Shown here one piece after another: positions 1-9,553 of a stretch of DNA of 64,000 nucleotides. The stretch lies in contig NZ_JARXIC010000006.1 of the NCBI RefSeq assembly GCF_031127905.1, forward strand, positions 1 to 64,000. Reading direction: 5' to 3'. This DNA is from Thalassobacterium sedimentorum (GTDB lineage Bacteria > Verrucomicrobiota > Verrucomicrobiia > Opitutales > Coraliomargaritaceae). Within the stretch, counting starts at the first letter, position 1. Every line of letters starts with the position of its first letter. Under the pieces are notes generated by a model. The model saw only the letters and a list, made by a program, of their open reading frames with translations. It had not been told where the DNA came from and ran no database searches. The position numbers and the translations under genes were made by a program.

Positions 1-56
1 CTAATCAAGTTGGGTGGTGAGAAGACAAACTATATTTTCTAAGCAATCTATGCAGC

Positions 57-97
57 AAAAAGAACGCCCCGTCACATTATAATGATGACGGGACGTT
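57..97 (-). terminator. Intrinsic terminator for the oxidoreductase/isomerase operon
   Basis: On the minus strand a 12-bp stem (arms at 63-74 and 86-97, one G-U pair, 11-nt loop) is followed by a T-rich run (TTCTTTTT, from positions 57-64). It lies about 25 bases after the stop codon of the minus-strand oxidoreductase gene, as expected for a Rho-independent terminator. Confidence 0.75.
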
Positions 98-122
98 TAT
101 ATTTGAAATTCCAGTTACAGGT

Positions 123-1241
123 CTAGGGATCGAGGCGGCCTGAAATTAAGCCCAGAGGTAGTGCGGTGGGCTGTTGTGGTTTAGACTCAATAACAATGGT
201 TTGTTCGGAACTGGAAGCCTTCTCGAAGGCATGCATTACTTCAAGAGCATGGTAGGCGAGGGCACCGCTACTGCGTGGTGTGCGTTGACCGTTGCTTAAA
301 ATGCTGTAAGCGATGTCGGCCGCGCCTATACTACGCATGTTCGTAGCATACGGATGACTCAGCGCCTGTGAGCGCCATTCTTTGGTCGTGGGGGTCCATA
401 GTTCAACTGGACCATCAAAGGTATTGGGATCGGGCACTTTGAGTGAGCCTTGAGTTCCATAGATTTCGATCGGACTGTGCCCGTGTTTATGCACGTCGAA
501 AGAAATCGTCATCGTGAGAGTGGGGCCGCTATGAAATTCTAGGATGCCTACGTAATGGGTCGGGACGTTCACTTGCAGCTCTTGTCCAAAGGCTTCTATG
601 CTGGTAGCCGTGCGAACTTCGAAGGCTTTTGAAGTTGCTGCACGCACGCTTTTGATCGGTCCCAGTAGGTGTACGAGTGCAGTTATGTAATAGGGGCCCA
701 TATCGAAGAGTGGGCCTGCACCGATTTGATAAAAGAAGGCTGGGTTGGGGTGCCAGGACTCGGGGCCTCGCCCCATCATGAAGGCAGTGCCACCGATCAC
801 TTTACCGATCCACTGATCATCGATGAGTTTTCGGGATGTTTGCAGACCGGCGCCTAGGAAAGTATCGGGGGCACAGCCAACCAGTAGCCCTCTCTCTGCC
901 GCTAGATCCAGCACTGCTTTACCGTCTTCCAGACTGACTGCGAGTGGTTTTTCGCAATGAACGTGTTTTCCGGCATTCAGTGCCGCAATACTGATTTCAG
1001 CGTGCACGGCTGGGATCGTTAGGTTAATTACCAGATCGATTTCAGGGTTAGCTAATAATTCGTCCACAGATTGCGCAACGCAACCATGTGCCTCTGCTTT
1101 CTTTTCTGCTGCAGATATATTAATGTCAGCACAGGCTATAATGTTTAGAATTTCAAAAGTGTTGGCACCATTAAAGTAGGCATCGGAGATATTGCCGCAC
1201 CCGATGATACCGACACCGACTGTTTTATTGGGAGTATTCAT
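123..1241 (-). CDS. Gfo/Idh/MocA family NAD(P)-dependent oxidoreductase
   Basis: A 372-residue cytosolic protein with an N-terminal Rossmann fold (GIIGCGNIS at residues 11-19) and the family hallmark EKP at 97-99, whose lysine normally takes part in catalysis. The C-terminal half fits the usual alpha/beta substrate-binding domain, and the length is typical. Members oxidise or reduce sugars, inositols and related polyols; the substrate cannot be read from sequence. It lies 19 bases downstream of a TIM-barrel isomerase on the same strand, so the two are probably co-transcribed. That pairing is common in inositol-like or uncommon-sugar catabolism. The divergent AraC gene is the obvious candidate regulator. 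A terminator follows at 57-97. Confidence 0.9.
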   Translation of the reverse strand: MNTPNKTVGVGIIGCGNISDAYFNGANTFEILNIIACADINISAAEKKAEAHGCVAQSVDELLANPEIDLVINLTIPAVHAEISIAALNAGKHVHCEKPLAVSLEDGKAVLDLAAERGLLVGCAPDTFLGAGLQTSRKLIDDQWIGKVIGGTAFMMGRGPESWHPNPAFFYQIGAGPLFDMGPYYITALVHLLGPIKSVRAATSKAFEVRTATSIEAFGQELQVNVPTHYVGILEFHSGPTLTMTISFDVHKHGHSPIEIYGTQGSLKVPDPNTFDGPVELWTPTTKEWRSQALSHPYATNMRSIGAADIAYSILSNGQRTPRSSGALAYHALEVMHAFEKASSSEQTIVIESKPQQPTALPLGLISGRLDP

Positions 1242-1260
1242 ATTATAAATGTATTGGAAG

Positions 1261-2082
1261 TTAACGTTTGCCTTGTGCGATACCTTGGCTTGTGAGGTAA
1301 GTGTAACTAGTCTGAATGGCTTCCATCATATCACCGTTATAGCTGTCAAGTTCGACAGCGATGTACTCGGCATACGTGGCTACTTTTGATGCTGCGATGA
1401 GGTCAACTTGGCCAGTGCCAGCGGGTAGGAACGGAATTGCGTCGCTAACCATGATCTTACCATCTTCTGTTTCAGCTTCAGTGAAGGTATCGTTGGTATG
1501 TGTGTTGCCGTCTTTGAAGTGTAGCGCTTTACCACGTACACCGATTTCTTTTAAAAATTCAACAGGAGAGCGTCCGGCTCGGGCGACCCAGAAGAGGTCG
1601 GCTTCCCAGAGGATCGTTTCAGGGGTATTGTCTAGGAATACTTGATAGCCAGGTTTGCCATCTACGTCGATCAGGTCCCAATCATGATTATGATAGCCAA
1701 CCTGTAATCCATGTGCAGCAGCATTTTCTGCGGCTTGGCAGTAGAGCTCCGCAGTCGCTTTGATAGTGTCGATCGAGCTGAAGTTTTCTTTAAAATTTGG
1801 TGGGCAGCCTGTGATTAGATATTTGTGGCCCATCATGAGTGCTTGTTCGATGATTTCGTTTTTTTTGTCACCAACGGGTAAAGCGATATGAGCTGTAGGC
1901 GCACTCAATCCTAATTCGGAGAATAATTTCGCTGCCTTTTCTGCGGTGTAGCTTGGGTAGCCTGCTGGTTCGACGCAGCCAAATCCCATCGCTGCGATGG
2001 ACCGAAGCGTCGCTTCATAATCATTGGATGCATGCTCGCGCACACTGTAGAGTTGAACGGTAATTTGCGGTAATATAGTCAT
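1261..2082 (-). CDS. Sugar phosphate isomerase/epimerase family (AP endonuclease 2-like TIM barrel)
   Basis: A 273-residue protein with the xylose-isomerase-like TIM-barrel pattern: an N-terminal PQITVQLYSVRE strand, a central VGYHNHDWD segment supplying a metal-binding histidine, an ILWEADLFW strand and ALHFKDGN near residue 190. Relatives act as sugar or inosose isomerases, epimerases or dehydratases with a divalent metal. There is no signal peptide, so it is probably cytosolic. It is the first gene of a two-gene minus-strand unit with the Gfo/Idh/MocA oxidoreductase. The start ATG is divergent from the AraC regulator across a spacer of about 90 bases. The specific substrate is unknown. Confidence 0.87.
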   Translation of the reverse strand: MTILPQITVQLYSVREHASNDYEATLRSIAAMGFGCVEPAGYPSYTAEKAAKLFSELGLSAPTAHIALPVGDKKNEIIEQALMMGHKYLITGCPPNFKENFSSIDTIKATAELYCQAAENAAAHGLQVGYHNHDWDLIDVDGKPGYQVFLDNTPETILWEADLFWVARAGRSPVEFLKEIGVRGKALHFKDGNTHTNDTFTEAETEDGKIMVSDAIPFLPAGTGQVDLIAASKVATYAEYIAVELDSYNGDMMEAIQTSYTYLTSQGIAQGKR

Positions 2083-2098
2083 TGTGTATTATTTAGAG

Positions 2099-2178
2099 TA
2101 TTGACGATTTCTGTGTATTTGAATCGTTATAAGCATACTAATTGAACATCATTCTTTTGTATATTGACAATTTCTATG
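2099..2178. promoter_or_regulatory. Imperfect 17-bp direct repeat in the divergent spacer, candidate AraC-type sites
   Basis: The copies TATTGACGATTTCTGTG (2099-2115) and TATTGACAATTTCTATG (2162-2178) differ at two positions and are 63 bases apart, about six helical turns. AraC-family proteins generally bind direct repeats. The second copy overlaps the candidate start codons of the AraC gene, which would suit autoregulation. Function is inferred. Confidence 0.4.
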
Positions 2179-2967
2179 ATAATAGCGTCAAAACTCATTT
2201 CAAGTTTACGCTCGGTGGGCTATTATACGAGTCCGGTCGGGGGTGCCGCCGAGCCAGCTCGTATTGGTGAAGATGACCTGTTTTTTGAAATCATTACTGC
2301 CGGGGAGGTCTATGGTTTCGAAAAGCCTGCGCAGTTGCATGGAATCGGCTCGATTTTCGTACACAAACCCGGGGATTGTACGGTGACCCGTAGCCCCGGT
2401 CAGACTCGTTACAGCTGTTTGACCATACGTTTCGCTTATACTGATTTACAAGCATTGGTGGAATGGCCACGTCGCTTTCTATGGAACGATATGAATGCAG
2501 TGCTTAAATTTTCAGATGAAATGTTGTCTGCGTATCATCACCAGATCTTGGACCGTGGTATCATTGGAGATTTTATTTTGAATCAACTTCGTTTTCGCTT
2601 AGAAGCTTCTAGACTGGAACAAGCTCAAGATGAGATTCCACCGCGCTTGAAGGCGGTTATGTCTTATTTCGAACATAACTTATCTGAAGCGATTTCCGTG
2701 GAAGACGTGGCCGAGCATGTGGGTTTAAGCGCCTCACACCTGCACTCGCTCTTTCGTTTGCATTTAGATCAGACACCTCATCAATACCTGATACGTGCGC
2801 GAATGCGTGCAGCAGCTCATTTATTGGTGAGTTCCGACCGGCCTATCAAAGCGATTGCATTGGATGTTGGTTATGTCAATTCCGAGAGCTTTTGCCGAGC
2901 CTTCAAAAAATACTATGACCGCACGGCTGCAGCGCATCGTAAACGATATCGTAATTATGATATGTAA
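2176..2967 (+). CDS. AraC family transcriptional regulator
   Basis: A transcription factor with an N-terminal cupin-like sensing half and a C-terminal double helix-turn-helix (about the last 100 residues: ISVEDVAEHVGLSASHLHSLF, then IKAIALDVGYVNSESFCRAFKK). That is the ordinary AraC/XylS layout and length. I place the start at ATG 2176 (263 residues); a TTG at 2164 would add four residues, and neither has a visible Shine-Dalgarno sequence. It is divergent from the isomerase/oxidoreductase pair and probably activates it in response to the pathway sugar. The shared spacer contains a 17-bp direct repeat. Confidence 0.88.
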   Translation: MIIASKLISSLRSVGYYTSPVGGAAEPARIGEDDLFFEIITAGEVYGFEKPAQLHGIGSIFVHKPGDCTVTRSPGQTRYSCLTIRFAYTDLQALVEWPRRFLWNDMNAVLKFSDEMLSAYHHQILDRGIIGDFILNQLRFRLEASRLEQAQDEIPPRLKAVMSYFEHNLSEAISVEDVAEHVGLSASHLHSLFRLHLDQTPHQYLIRARMRAAAHLLVSSDRPIKAIALDVGYVNSESFCRAFKKYYDRTAAAHRKRYRNYDM

Positions 2968-3122
2968 ACGACATCCAGTGAGGTCATGGAATGAAGTGCA
3001 GACGAAGAGTTTAACTCTTATTCTGTGTATGCGCTTTGGCGCTTTGAGGGAGTGGAGTTTGAAATTACATTTCTCTACATTCGCTTAGGCATCTCAGCGA
3101 AAGGATATTTCAGTGTTTGTTG

Positions 3123-4928
3123 TCACTCATTCGCAAGCTCAGCCTTTGTTTTTTCTAGTAATTCTTCATGGGCTGAACTGATCGCTTCATCTAATTTATG
3201 ATCTGCATGTACGTCGCGCAGTTTATTTTTAACTGCATTTTCCATGTGTGCTTCTTGCGAAAGTCCCAGGTAGAGCGAGTAACAGATCAGCAGTAGCACG
3301 ACGGTGAATGGAAGGCCTGTCACAATGGATGCTGTTTGTAGAGTATGTAAGCCACCTCCCAATAGGAGCACTGCGGCGACGACACCTTCCATTACTGCCC
3401 AGAAAACGCGCTGTGGCACTGGAGAGTCGAGTTTTCCTCCGGAGGTGAGGTGATCGACAACCAGGGAGCCTGAGTCAGATGAGGTAATAAAGAATACCGA
3501 GACCAGTATGATACCAACAAAGGACAGTACGCTACTGATAGGAAGGTTTTCAAACATTGCAAACATCGCTGTAGCGACGTCCGCATTTACGGCTTCTGAA
3601 ATTTTCGCCAACCCACTGGCTTCCATCCAGAGGGCGGAACCGCCAAATACAGACATCCATAGAAAAGAAAGTAATGTTGGGACAACCATAACACCCAGTA
3701 TAAATTCACGCACGGTGCGTCCTTTCGAGATGCGGGCAATAAACATGCCAACAAATGGGGACCAGGAGATCCACCAAGCCCAGTAGAATACTGTCCAGCT
3801 TCCCTGCCAATTACTGTCACGAAAAGTTTCTGTCCAGAGGCTCAGTTGGGCGAAATTCTCGATATAGAAGCCGAGGTTTTGAGTGAAGCCACTGAGTATA
3901 TAAATGGTGGGGCCGGCAACCAATACAAACAATAGTAAGAGTCCTGCTAAGCCCATGTTTAATTCACTTAAGCGCTTCACACCACCGTCCAGGCCGGACA
4001 TGACCGACAGCGTTGCGACCGCTGTGATGATGGCGATTAAAGTCACTTGCATTTGTGTGGACACACTAAATCCAAATAGATAGTTCAGGCCGGCATTAAT
4101 TTGAGAGACTCCCAGACCTAAGGATGTGGCCAGCCCCATCAAAGTCGCGAGAACAGAGAGCACGTCGATGAAGTCTCCCCAACGGCCGTAGATGCGGTTT
4201 CCTAAAATCGGGTAGAAAATCGACCGAATCGTCAGAGGCAGTCCACGATTGTACGCAAAGAAGGCCAAGCCAAGGCCAACGATAGAATAGATCGCCCAAG
4301 GGTGCAGTCCCCAGTGGAAATAGGTCAGGCCCATCGCAGCTTGTGCAGCCTCTGGCGTGTGTCCTTCCACACCATTGAACATTGGTGAGGGAGAGGCAAA
4401 GTGAAACATGGGCTCTCCGACACTCCAAAACATTAAGCCAATCCCCATTCCTGCGCTTAGCAGCATGGCATACCAGGCAGGGGTTGAAAATTCAGGTAAG
4501 GCTTTGGCTCCGCCAATGCGTATTTTTCCAAATCGGCTGAATGCAAAATACACAGCACAGCCGATGAAAATGTTAGCTGCTAGAATAAAAAACCAACCAA
4601 AACTGCTGGAGATCCATGCCAATACATCCGTAGATATCGCTGCGGCTTGGTCCTTAAACATCAATGTGATGACGATAAACAGCGTTAATATAATGACTGA
4701 GGTAACTGTGACATGGGGATGAATGTCGAAGCCGAAACCACTCCAATTATTTTCGCCTGGTTCTTGTTTTTCTGACTCGTCGAACAGTCCTGGAGTGGGG
4801 CGGATCTGCAGGCCCTTAAACTTACTGCGTTCTTTAATCGCTTTCTCGCGAGCGATTTTTTCTGCTTTCTTCAGCTTCTCAGCCAGCGTCAGCTCTCTGT
4901 TAGGTTTAGGTGTCGTGTGCTTATGCAT
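3123..4928 (-). CDS. BCCT family betaine/carnitine/choline-type transporter
   Basis: A 601-residue inner-membrane secondary transporter with about twelve membrane segments after a charged N-terminal tail of about 70 residues. The BCCT hallmarks are present: GMGIGLMFWSVGEP in an early helix, and the signature WAWWISWSPFVGMFIARISKG, the tryptophan-rich segment that lines the substrate site. Family members import glycine betaine or related quaternary amines, usually with sodium, for osmoprotection or as carbon and nitrogen source. The charged C-terminal tail (about 40 residues) may be an osmosensing extension; this is inference. It starts two bases after the end of the upstream porin gene, suggesting an outer-membrane/inner-membrane uptake pair. 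Confidence 0.92.
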   Translation of the reverse strand: MHKHTTPKPNRELTLAEKLKKAEKIAREKAIKERSKFKGLQIRPTPGLFDESEKQEPGENNWSGFGFDIHPHVTVTSVIILTLFIVITLMFKDQAAAISTDVLAWISSSFGWFFILAANIFIGCAVYFAFSRFGKIRIGGAKALPEFSTPAWYAMLLSAGMGIGLMFWSVGEPMFHFASPSPMFNGVEGHTPEAAQAAMGLTYFHWGLHPWAIYSIVGLGLAFFAYNRGLPLTIRSIFYPILGNRIYGRWGDFIDVLSVLATLMGLATSLGLGVSQINAGLNYLFGFSVSTQMQVTLIAIITAVATLSVMSGLDGGVKRLSELNMGLAGLLLLFVLVAGPTIYILSGFTQNLGFYIENFAQLSLWTETFRDSNWQGSWTVFYWAWWISWSPFVGMFIARISKGRTVREFILGVMVVPTLLSFLWMSVFGGSALWMEASGLAKISEAVNADVATAMFAMFENLPISSVLSFVGIILVSVFFITSSDSGSLVVDHLTSGGKLDSPVPQRVFWAVMEGVVAAVLLLGGGLHTLQTASIVTGLPFTVVLLLICYSLYLGLSQEAHMENAVKNKLRDVHADHKLDEAISSAHEELLEKTKAELANE

Positions 4929-4930
4929 AG

Positions 4931-6289
4931 TTAAAAATAATAACCGAAATTCAGGTTGAAGCGTGATTGCCAGGTGTCGTCCGCATTCTCTCCAAAGGTA
5001 GTGAAACTGTCGCCACCGACGAAGTAGTTACCATTGGAAAATGCGAGATCGGTATAAATGTACCACCCTCCGTGGGCCCAGGCTGCTCCTAGGATGAAGA
5101 GTTCGCTGTCGTTATGCCCCTGCGCTGTTTTGATAATACTGCTGTATTCCAGGTAGGGCGTGATTGAATCGAGCCAAGCAATCCTTGGTGTTTCGTAGTA
5201 GCGACTCAATGAGATCGCTGGAATCCATGCTTCCGCAGCGACGGGCCACGCAAAATCGTAAGCGCCTAAATCGATTAATTCCTCACTAATGACGCCCGAC
5301 TGAACGCGGTGGGCGTCCACATCGTAATGATAGTAAGTCAGTTGAGGCGCGAGTGTCCAATCGTTCCACTTGAGGACTGCGTGCAGCGAGCCAGCGTAAT
5401 GTGCCCCGTCAGATTGATTACCTTGGCTGGCCAAATGCCCGTATTGCATCGAGCCGCCGAGTGCTGTATCAACATTGCCAAGTTGCGTATGATAAATGGC
5501 TCGTAAGTTTAGCTGGTGATTCTCTTGATAACCGTCACCTGATTCATTGACGACATCATAAGAATAACGAGCACTGTCCTGACTGGCACCGCGCCATTGC
5601 CCCTCATCAGAGATATAGTAAGCGAGGTCGAAAGTCCAGTTGTCTGGTTGAAAAGTGTATTTAATGCCGAGGTCCATGTCGTCGGATAGTCCGACGTAAT
5701 AATGCTGATCAAATAACCAACTCTGTGAAACTCCGTAAGCTCCTGGCCCAAATGGTACACGATTGACGCCCAACTGTAATCGGCTTTCGTCTTCTAAAGT
5801 GTAGCCAATCCAAGCAGTGTGAAGGAAGTTATAAGTGTTATAAAAGCGGTATTCTACTTTCGCGCTATAGGGACCGGAAATGTAGTCTAAATTGATTCTG
5901 AAGGTGTCTAACTCAAAATTGCCTCCGTCACCGCCGCGGCTCGGGCGATCGGGGCTGGGATTATCGTAGTCGCCAATTATGTAATTAGCGCGAATTGCGC
6001 CGCCAACCGTTAGATTGCCAATTTGTATGTTTGCTGGAGCGAGCTTAGTATTAGTGGCTGATAGTTGTTCTTCTGCCTGATGGGCTCGGTCCAATGCACT
6101 TTGCTCGCGCTGAGTGGCCGCATTCAGCGCTTGACGTGCAGCTGCGAGATCTTGTTCCAGCTGAGAGACGCGTTGGGCGAGTTCAGCCTTGGTTTGCGCA
6201 CCGATTATATTGGGAATGGACCCGATGAAGAGCATCCCAATCACGGGGAGCAAGCGGGTGTAACGTCCTAAATATTCTTTCTTAGCCAT
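4931..6289 (-). CDS. Coiled-coil porin (phosphate-selective-porin-like beta-barrel)
   Basis: A 452-residue predicted outer-membrane protein. A signal segment (about residues 1-31, ending ...GAQT) is followed by a heptad-rich coiled coil (about 33-85, ELAQRVSQLEQDLAAARQ...) and then a barrel beginning IGNLTVGGAIRANY. Alternating aromatic strands run to a terminal phenylalanine (NFGYYF), the usual outer-membrane insertion signal. Coiled-coil porins that trimerise and tether to the wall are known in Planctomycetes-Verrucomicrobia relatives and in the OprP/OprO group. The BCCT gene follows directly, so uptake of the same small osmolyte is plausible. Substrate selectivity cannot be inferred. Confidence 0.82.
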   Translation of the reverse strand: MAKKEYLGRYTRLLPVIGMLFIGSIPNIIGAQTKAELAQRVSQLEQDLAAARQALNAATQREQSALDRAHQAEEQLSATNTKLAPANIQIGNLTVGGAIRANYIIGDYDNPSPDRPSRGGDGGNFELDTFRINLDYISGPYSAKVEYRFYNTYNFLHTAWIGYTLEDESRLQLGVNRVPFGPGAYGVSQSWLFDQHYYVGLSDDMDLGIKYTFQPDNWTFDLAYYISDEGQWRGASQDSARYSYDVVNESGDGYQENHQLNLRAIYHTQLGNVDTALGGSMQYGHLASQGNQSDGAHYAGSLHAVLKWNDWTLAPQLTYYHYDVDAHRVQSGVISEELIDLGAYDFAWPVAAEAWIPAISLSRYYETPRIAWLDSITPYLEYSSIIKTAQGHNDSELFILGAAWAHGGWYIYTDLAFSNGNYFVGGDSFTTFGENADDTWQSRFNLNFGYYF

Positions 6290-6504
6290 GAAGGCTGCGT
6301 AGCATTACTCGGAAAGTAAGTATTACACAAGGGAAACTTTATTTTCCCTTAGTACGTATCGATATGAATACGCATTATCAAACTGACTTATCTGCTCGGT
6401 ATGTGTGCAAGAACACGGCCTACAGTTCAAATACACGTCAGTTAATCATTCAGAAAAACGCAAACAAAGTTGCTTTGTCACGCGAAGCTGCGCAAAATCG
6501 TGCC

Positions 6505-7287
6505 ATGTACTCGAAGTTCTATATTTTGCCACTTCTTATAGCTATGTTGCTTTGGGGAGTTGGGTGCCATACAGTGCCTCAAACTGGACGTTCTGCTTTG
6601 CATTTAGTTCCTTCTGATCAATTGGCATCGATGGCATCGACACAATTTGGACAGCTCAAACAAGAAACCCCCATTTCACGAGATCCTACTTACACGGCTA
6701 TGGTGAATCGCGTGGGTGAGCGTATCGCGTATGTAGCCGCTCCAGACATGCCGAATGCGCAATGGGAATTTGTTGTGTTTGATGATCCGGACCAAATCAA
6801 CGCGTTCGCTATGCCAGGAGGGAAGGTCGCAGTGTACACTGGGATTTTTAAGGTGGCAAAGACGGATGCTGACCTTGCGGTAGTTATGGGGCATGAAGTT
6901 GCGCACGTTGCCGCTGGTCATGGTAATGAGCGTGTGTCGCAACAGCTATTAGCTGCAGGAGGCGCTCTGGCGCTACAATTAGGCACAAAGGACATGGATA
7001 GTGAGGATCAAACAATGATTATGGCAGCTTATGGGGCGGGTGCCACGCTCGGCGTCATATTGCCTTATAGTCGCTATCATGAAAGTGAAGCCGATGAAAT
7101 TGGTCTGATATATGCGGCCAAAGCAGGTTACGATCCGCGCGCAGCAATTGGATTTTGGGAGCGGATGGAAGCTCAGAAAAGCGGTTCAACTCCGGAATTC
7201 CTTTCAACCCATCCATCGGGTAGTACACGCATTCGGCAACTCAATGAGTTTATGCCCAAGGCCTACGAAATTTATAAAACACGTTAA
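6505..7287 (+). CDS. M48 family zinc metalloprotease, lipoprotein (BepA/Oma1-like)
   Basis: From the ATG at 6505 the protein has 260 residues and begins with a hydrophobic segment ending in GVGC, a plausible lipoprotein cleavage site with Cys21. An upstream ATG at 6364 would add 47 residues before this signal and is less likely. The zinc motif HEVAH is at residues 130-134, and ESEAD at 193-197 supplies the third ligand. Small periplasmic M48 peptidases degrade misassembled outer-membrane proteins. It lies five bases before the M20 peptidase gene, so the two are probably one transcript. Confidence 0.88.
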   Translation: MYSKFYILPLLIAMLLWGVGCHTVPQTGRSALHLVPSDQLASMASTQFGQLKQETPISRDPTYTAMVNRVGERIAYVAAPDMPNAQWEFVVFDDPDQINAFAMPGGKVAVYTGIFKVAKTDADLAVVMGHEVAHVAAGHGNERVSQQLLAAGGALALQLGTKDMDSEDQTMIMAAYGAGATLGVILPYSRYHESEADEIGLIYAAKAGYDPRAAIGFWERMEAQKSGSTPEFLSTHPSGSTRIRQLNEFMPKAYEIYKTR

Positions 7288-7292
7288 ATCAT

Positions 7293-8666
7293 ATGCATAA
7301 TCCAGTAGAGGTTTTAAAAGATTACATTCGTTTCGCATCGGTATCGACCGATCCTGCTTACGCAGAAGGCATGGCCGGAGCCCGTGAGTATGCGTCGCGC
7401 TTGTTAACAGAACTTGGCTTCACAGTCGAAGTCGTTGAAACGGAGCTGCATCCCATATTGCTGGCTGATCGTATTGGTTCCCCAGATTGGCCGCATGTAG
7501 TGATTTATGGACATTACGACGTTCAGCCTGCAGATCCATTTGCCCTGTGGACAGACGAACCTTTTGAGCCTACTGAACGTGACGGGCGCCTATATGGTCG
7601 AGGGGCCGCCGACAATAAGGGCCCCACAATTGTCCACATGGCCGCGCTTTCACGTGTTTTAAAAGCCAACCCAGACCTGCCGTTAAACATTACTTATGTA
7701 ATCGAAGGTGAAGAAGAAATTGGTAGCCCCAGTATGCCTAAATTCTTTGATCAATATGCTGAGCGTCTGTCGCAAGCGGACTTTATGTTGGTGTCTGATA
7801 CGGGAAGTCCTAACACCGAACAGATTGTGATTACCACAGCCTTGCGTGGGTTAGTAGATTTTGAAATTAAAGTACGTGGGCCCAAAGGTGATTTGCACTC
7901 GGGAATACACGGGGGGGCCGTATATAATCCACTTCAGGCGCTGATGGAAATCTGTGCTTCATTACATAATACGGATGGTAGTGTGAATGTGCCGGGATTT
8001 TATGATGATGTGGTTCCAGTATTTGATTGGGAACGCGAGGAGTTGAAACGTTATCCCGAAACTGTTGAAAGCTACCGCAAGATGCTGGATGTCCCTGCAT
8101 TTTATCCCGCAAATGGGCTGGGCCCGCTTGAAGCGGTTCGTTTTGGCCCGACGCTAGAGTTCAATGGCATCGGTGGCGGTTATCAGGGGGAGGGGTCCAA
8201 AACAGTCATTCCCAGCGAAGCGTTCGCAAAAATTACTTGTCGTTTGGTGGCGAATCAAGACCCGGTTAAATTACAGGCACAGTTGATTGCCACGATACAG
8301 GAACGTTGTCCGGAGGGGGTGCGAGTTTCTTTTCGAGATGGTGGAATTGCCGAGGCTTACTACGTGGTACCGCCTGAACGTCCTAACACACCAGCACAGC
8401 AATCGCCAGCCTTGGCACGCGCATTCAAGGCTGCAGATGCGGCTATCGCAAATCAATTTGGGAAGCCACCGATTTATTTGCGTGAAGGCGGAAGTATTCC
8501 TGTGATCGCTGATTTCAAAAAGCGCGCTGGACTTGATGCGCTCATGATAGGCCTGTTCACTCCTGTGGATAATTTACATGCACCCGATGAGAGCTTTAGC
8601 CTGTGGTTGATGGACAATGCGATTCGGGCATTTGAACAGATCATTAAGGACATCGCTGTGCAATAA
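7293..8666 (+). CDS. M20 family metallopeptidase (dipeptidase)
   Basis: A 457-residue cytosolic zinc peptidase. The M20 metal-site blocks are visible in order: YGHYDVQPADP (first ligand pair), GRGAADNKGP (bridging aspartate), EGEEEIGS (catalytic glutamate and ligand), a central dimerisation domain with LHSGIHGG, and a C-terminal HAPDE histidine. Length and layout match the CNDP-like dipeptidases that hydrolyse a broad range of dipeptides. It starts five bases after the M48 gene and ends before a perfect inverted repeat at 8675-8706. Confidence 0.93.
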   Translation: MHNPVEVLKDYIRFASVSTDPAYAEGMAGAREYASRLLTELGFTVEVVETELHPILLADRIGSPDWPHVVIYGHYDVQPADPFALWTDEPFEPTERDGRLYGRGAADNKGPTIVHMAALSRVLKANPDLPLNITYVIEGEEEIGSPSMPKFFDQYAERLSQADFMLVSDTGSPNTEQIVITTALRGLVDFEIKVRGPKGDLHSGIHGGAVYNPLQALMEICASLHNTDGSVNVPGFYDDVVPVFDWEREELKRYPETVESYRKMLDVPAFYPANGLGPLEAVRFGPTLEFNGIGGGYQGEGSKTVIPSEAFAKITCRLVANQDPVKLQAQLIATIQERCPEGVRVSFRDGGIAEAYYVVPPERPNTPAQQSPALARAFKAADAAIANQFGKPPIYLREGGSIPVIADFKKRAGLDALMIGLFTPVDNLHAPDESFSLWLMDNAIRAFEQIIKDIAVQ

Positions 8667-8674
8667 TTACTGTA

Positions 8675-8706
8675 CGCAGTTGCCCCTGATAATAAGGGCA
8701 ACTGCG
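8675..8706. terminator. Perfect 11-bp hairpin between convergent genes
   Basis: Arms CGCAGTTGCCC (8675-8685) and GGGCAACTGCG (8696-8706) pair perfectly around a 10-nt loop, between the end of the M20 gene and the end of the minus-strand phosphatase gene. There is no clear T-run on either side, so it is either a weak bidirectional terminator or an RNA 3' stabiliser. Confidence 0.5.
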
Positions 8707-8731
8707 CTAACTGCTGGTTTAGTTGGGCGGC

Positions 8732-9553
8732 TTAAAGTAGACCATAGTGACGACAGCCTTCCAGCACTCCACTGGTCGCGCTCGCATGCGCAACATATAG
8801 TCGATCACTCAGGTTGCGTTGAGATAAATGTGTACTCACTTTCTTGACCAGGCCTTGACTTCCATTTGCTACGATGATCGCACGGAAGCCGCTGATCAAC
8901 GCGGCATAATCATTTCCGGAGTCGCCAGCATAGACGACTTGATCTGGCGTAAAATCAGCATGTGTGCTTAGCCATAATAAGGCGTAGGCCTTGGACACAC
9001 CGGTCGGCATGACATCAATGAGCCCGCAATTCAAAAAAGGATCAAGGCTTCCCATGCAGTCGTAGGGCAACTGTGCCGCCAATAGTTTTTGTGTGACCTG
9101 CTCAACCAAAGCTTCCAGAGCCTGCGCGCTGGATTGGTAACTGATTTTAAAACGGCGTTGATGCTCGCTCGCTTGAGGGATGAGTCCTTCGATTGCCCCC
9201 AGCGCTTCTTCAATGATCTGACGGTCCAGACCATCTGAGTTTTTTAACAAGTGTGACTCGTACGTTTCAAATACTCTAAATGTGTTATCAGTACGTTGAT
9301 AAATGCTACTCCCTACATCACAGATAATCCATTCAGGAGTGGGTAAATTATAGGTGCGCATTGCTTCAACGACCGATTCATAATGTCGGCCAGTGGCATA
9401 GACGAGTTGAACTTTCGAATCTGCAAAGCATTCAGCGATATACTTCAAATCAATGTGATGCGTCTCCGAATCCGGCAGGGGAATTAGCGTCCCGTCCAAG
9501 TCTGTGGCTAAGACACTTGGCGTCACTTCAGGTTGAGGGTTGAAAACATTCAT
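8732..9553 (-). CDS. HAD-IIB hydrolase, probable sucrose-6-phosphate phosphatase
   Basis: A 273-residue HAD phosphatase. Motif I DLDGT (nucleophile Asp18, acid/base Asp20), YATGRHY, a lysine in RFKISYQ and the metal motif GDSGND are all intact. The cap sequence and length match the S6PP family that completes sucrose synthesis in cyanobacteria and plants. It is convergent to the M20 gene and divergent from sucrose-phosphate synthase, which supports the assignment. The neighbouring synthase carries its own phosphatase-type domain, so this enzyme would be a second phosphatase, or one for a related glycoside phosphate such as glucosylglycerate or mannosylglycerate. Confidence 0.78.
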   Translation of the reverse strand: MNVFNPQPEVTPSVLATDLDGTLIPLPDSETHHIDLKYIAECFADSKVQLVYATGRHYESVVEAMRTYNLPTPEWIICDVGSSIYQRTDNTFRVFETYESHLLKNSDGLDRQIIEEALGAIEGLIPQASEHQRRFKISYQSSAQALEALVEQVTQKLLAAQLPYDCMGSLDPFLNCGLIDVMPTGVSKAYALLWLSTHADFTPDQVVYAGDSGNDYAALISGFRAIIVANGSQGLVKKVSTHLSQRNLSDRLYVAHASATSGVLEGCRHYGLL

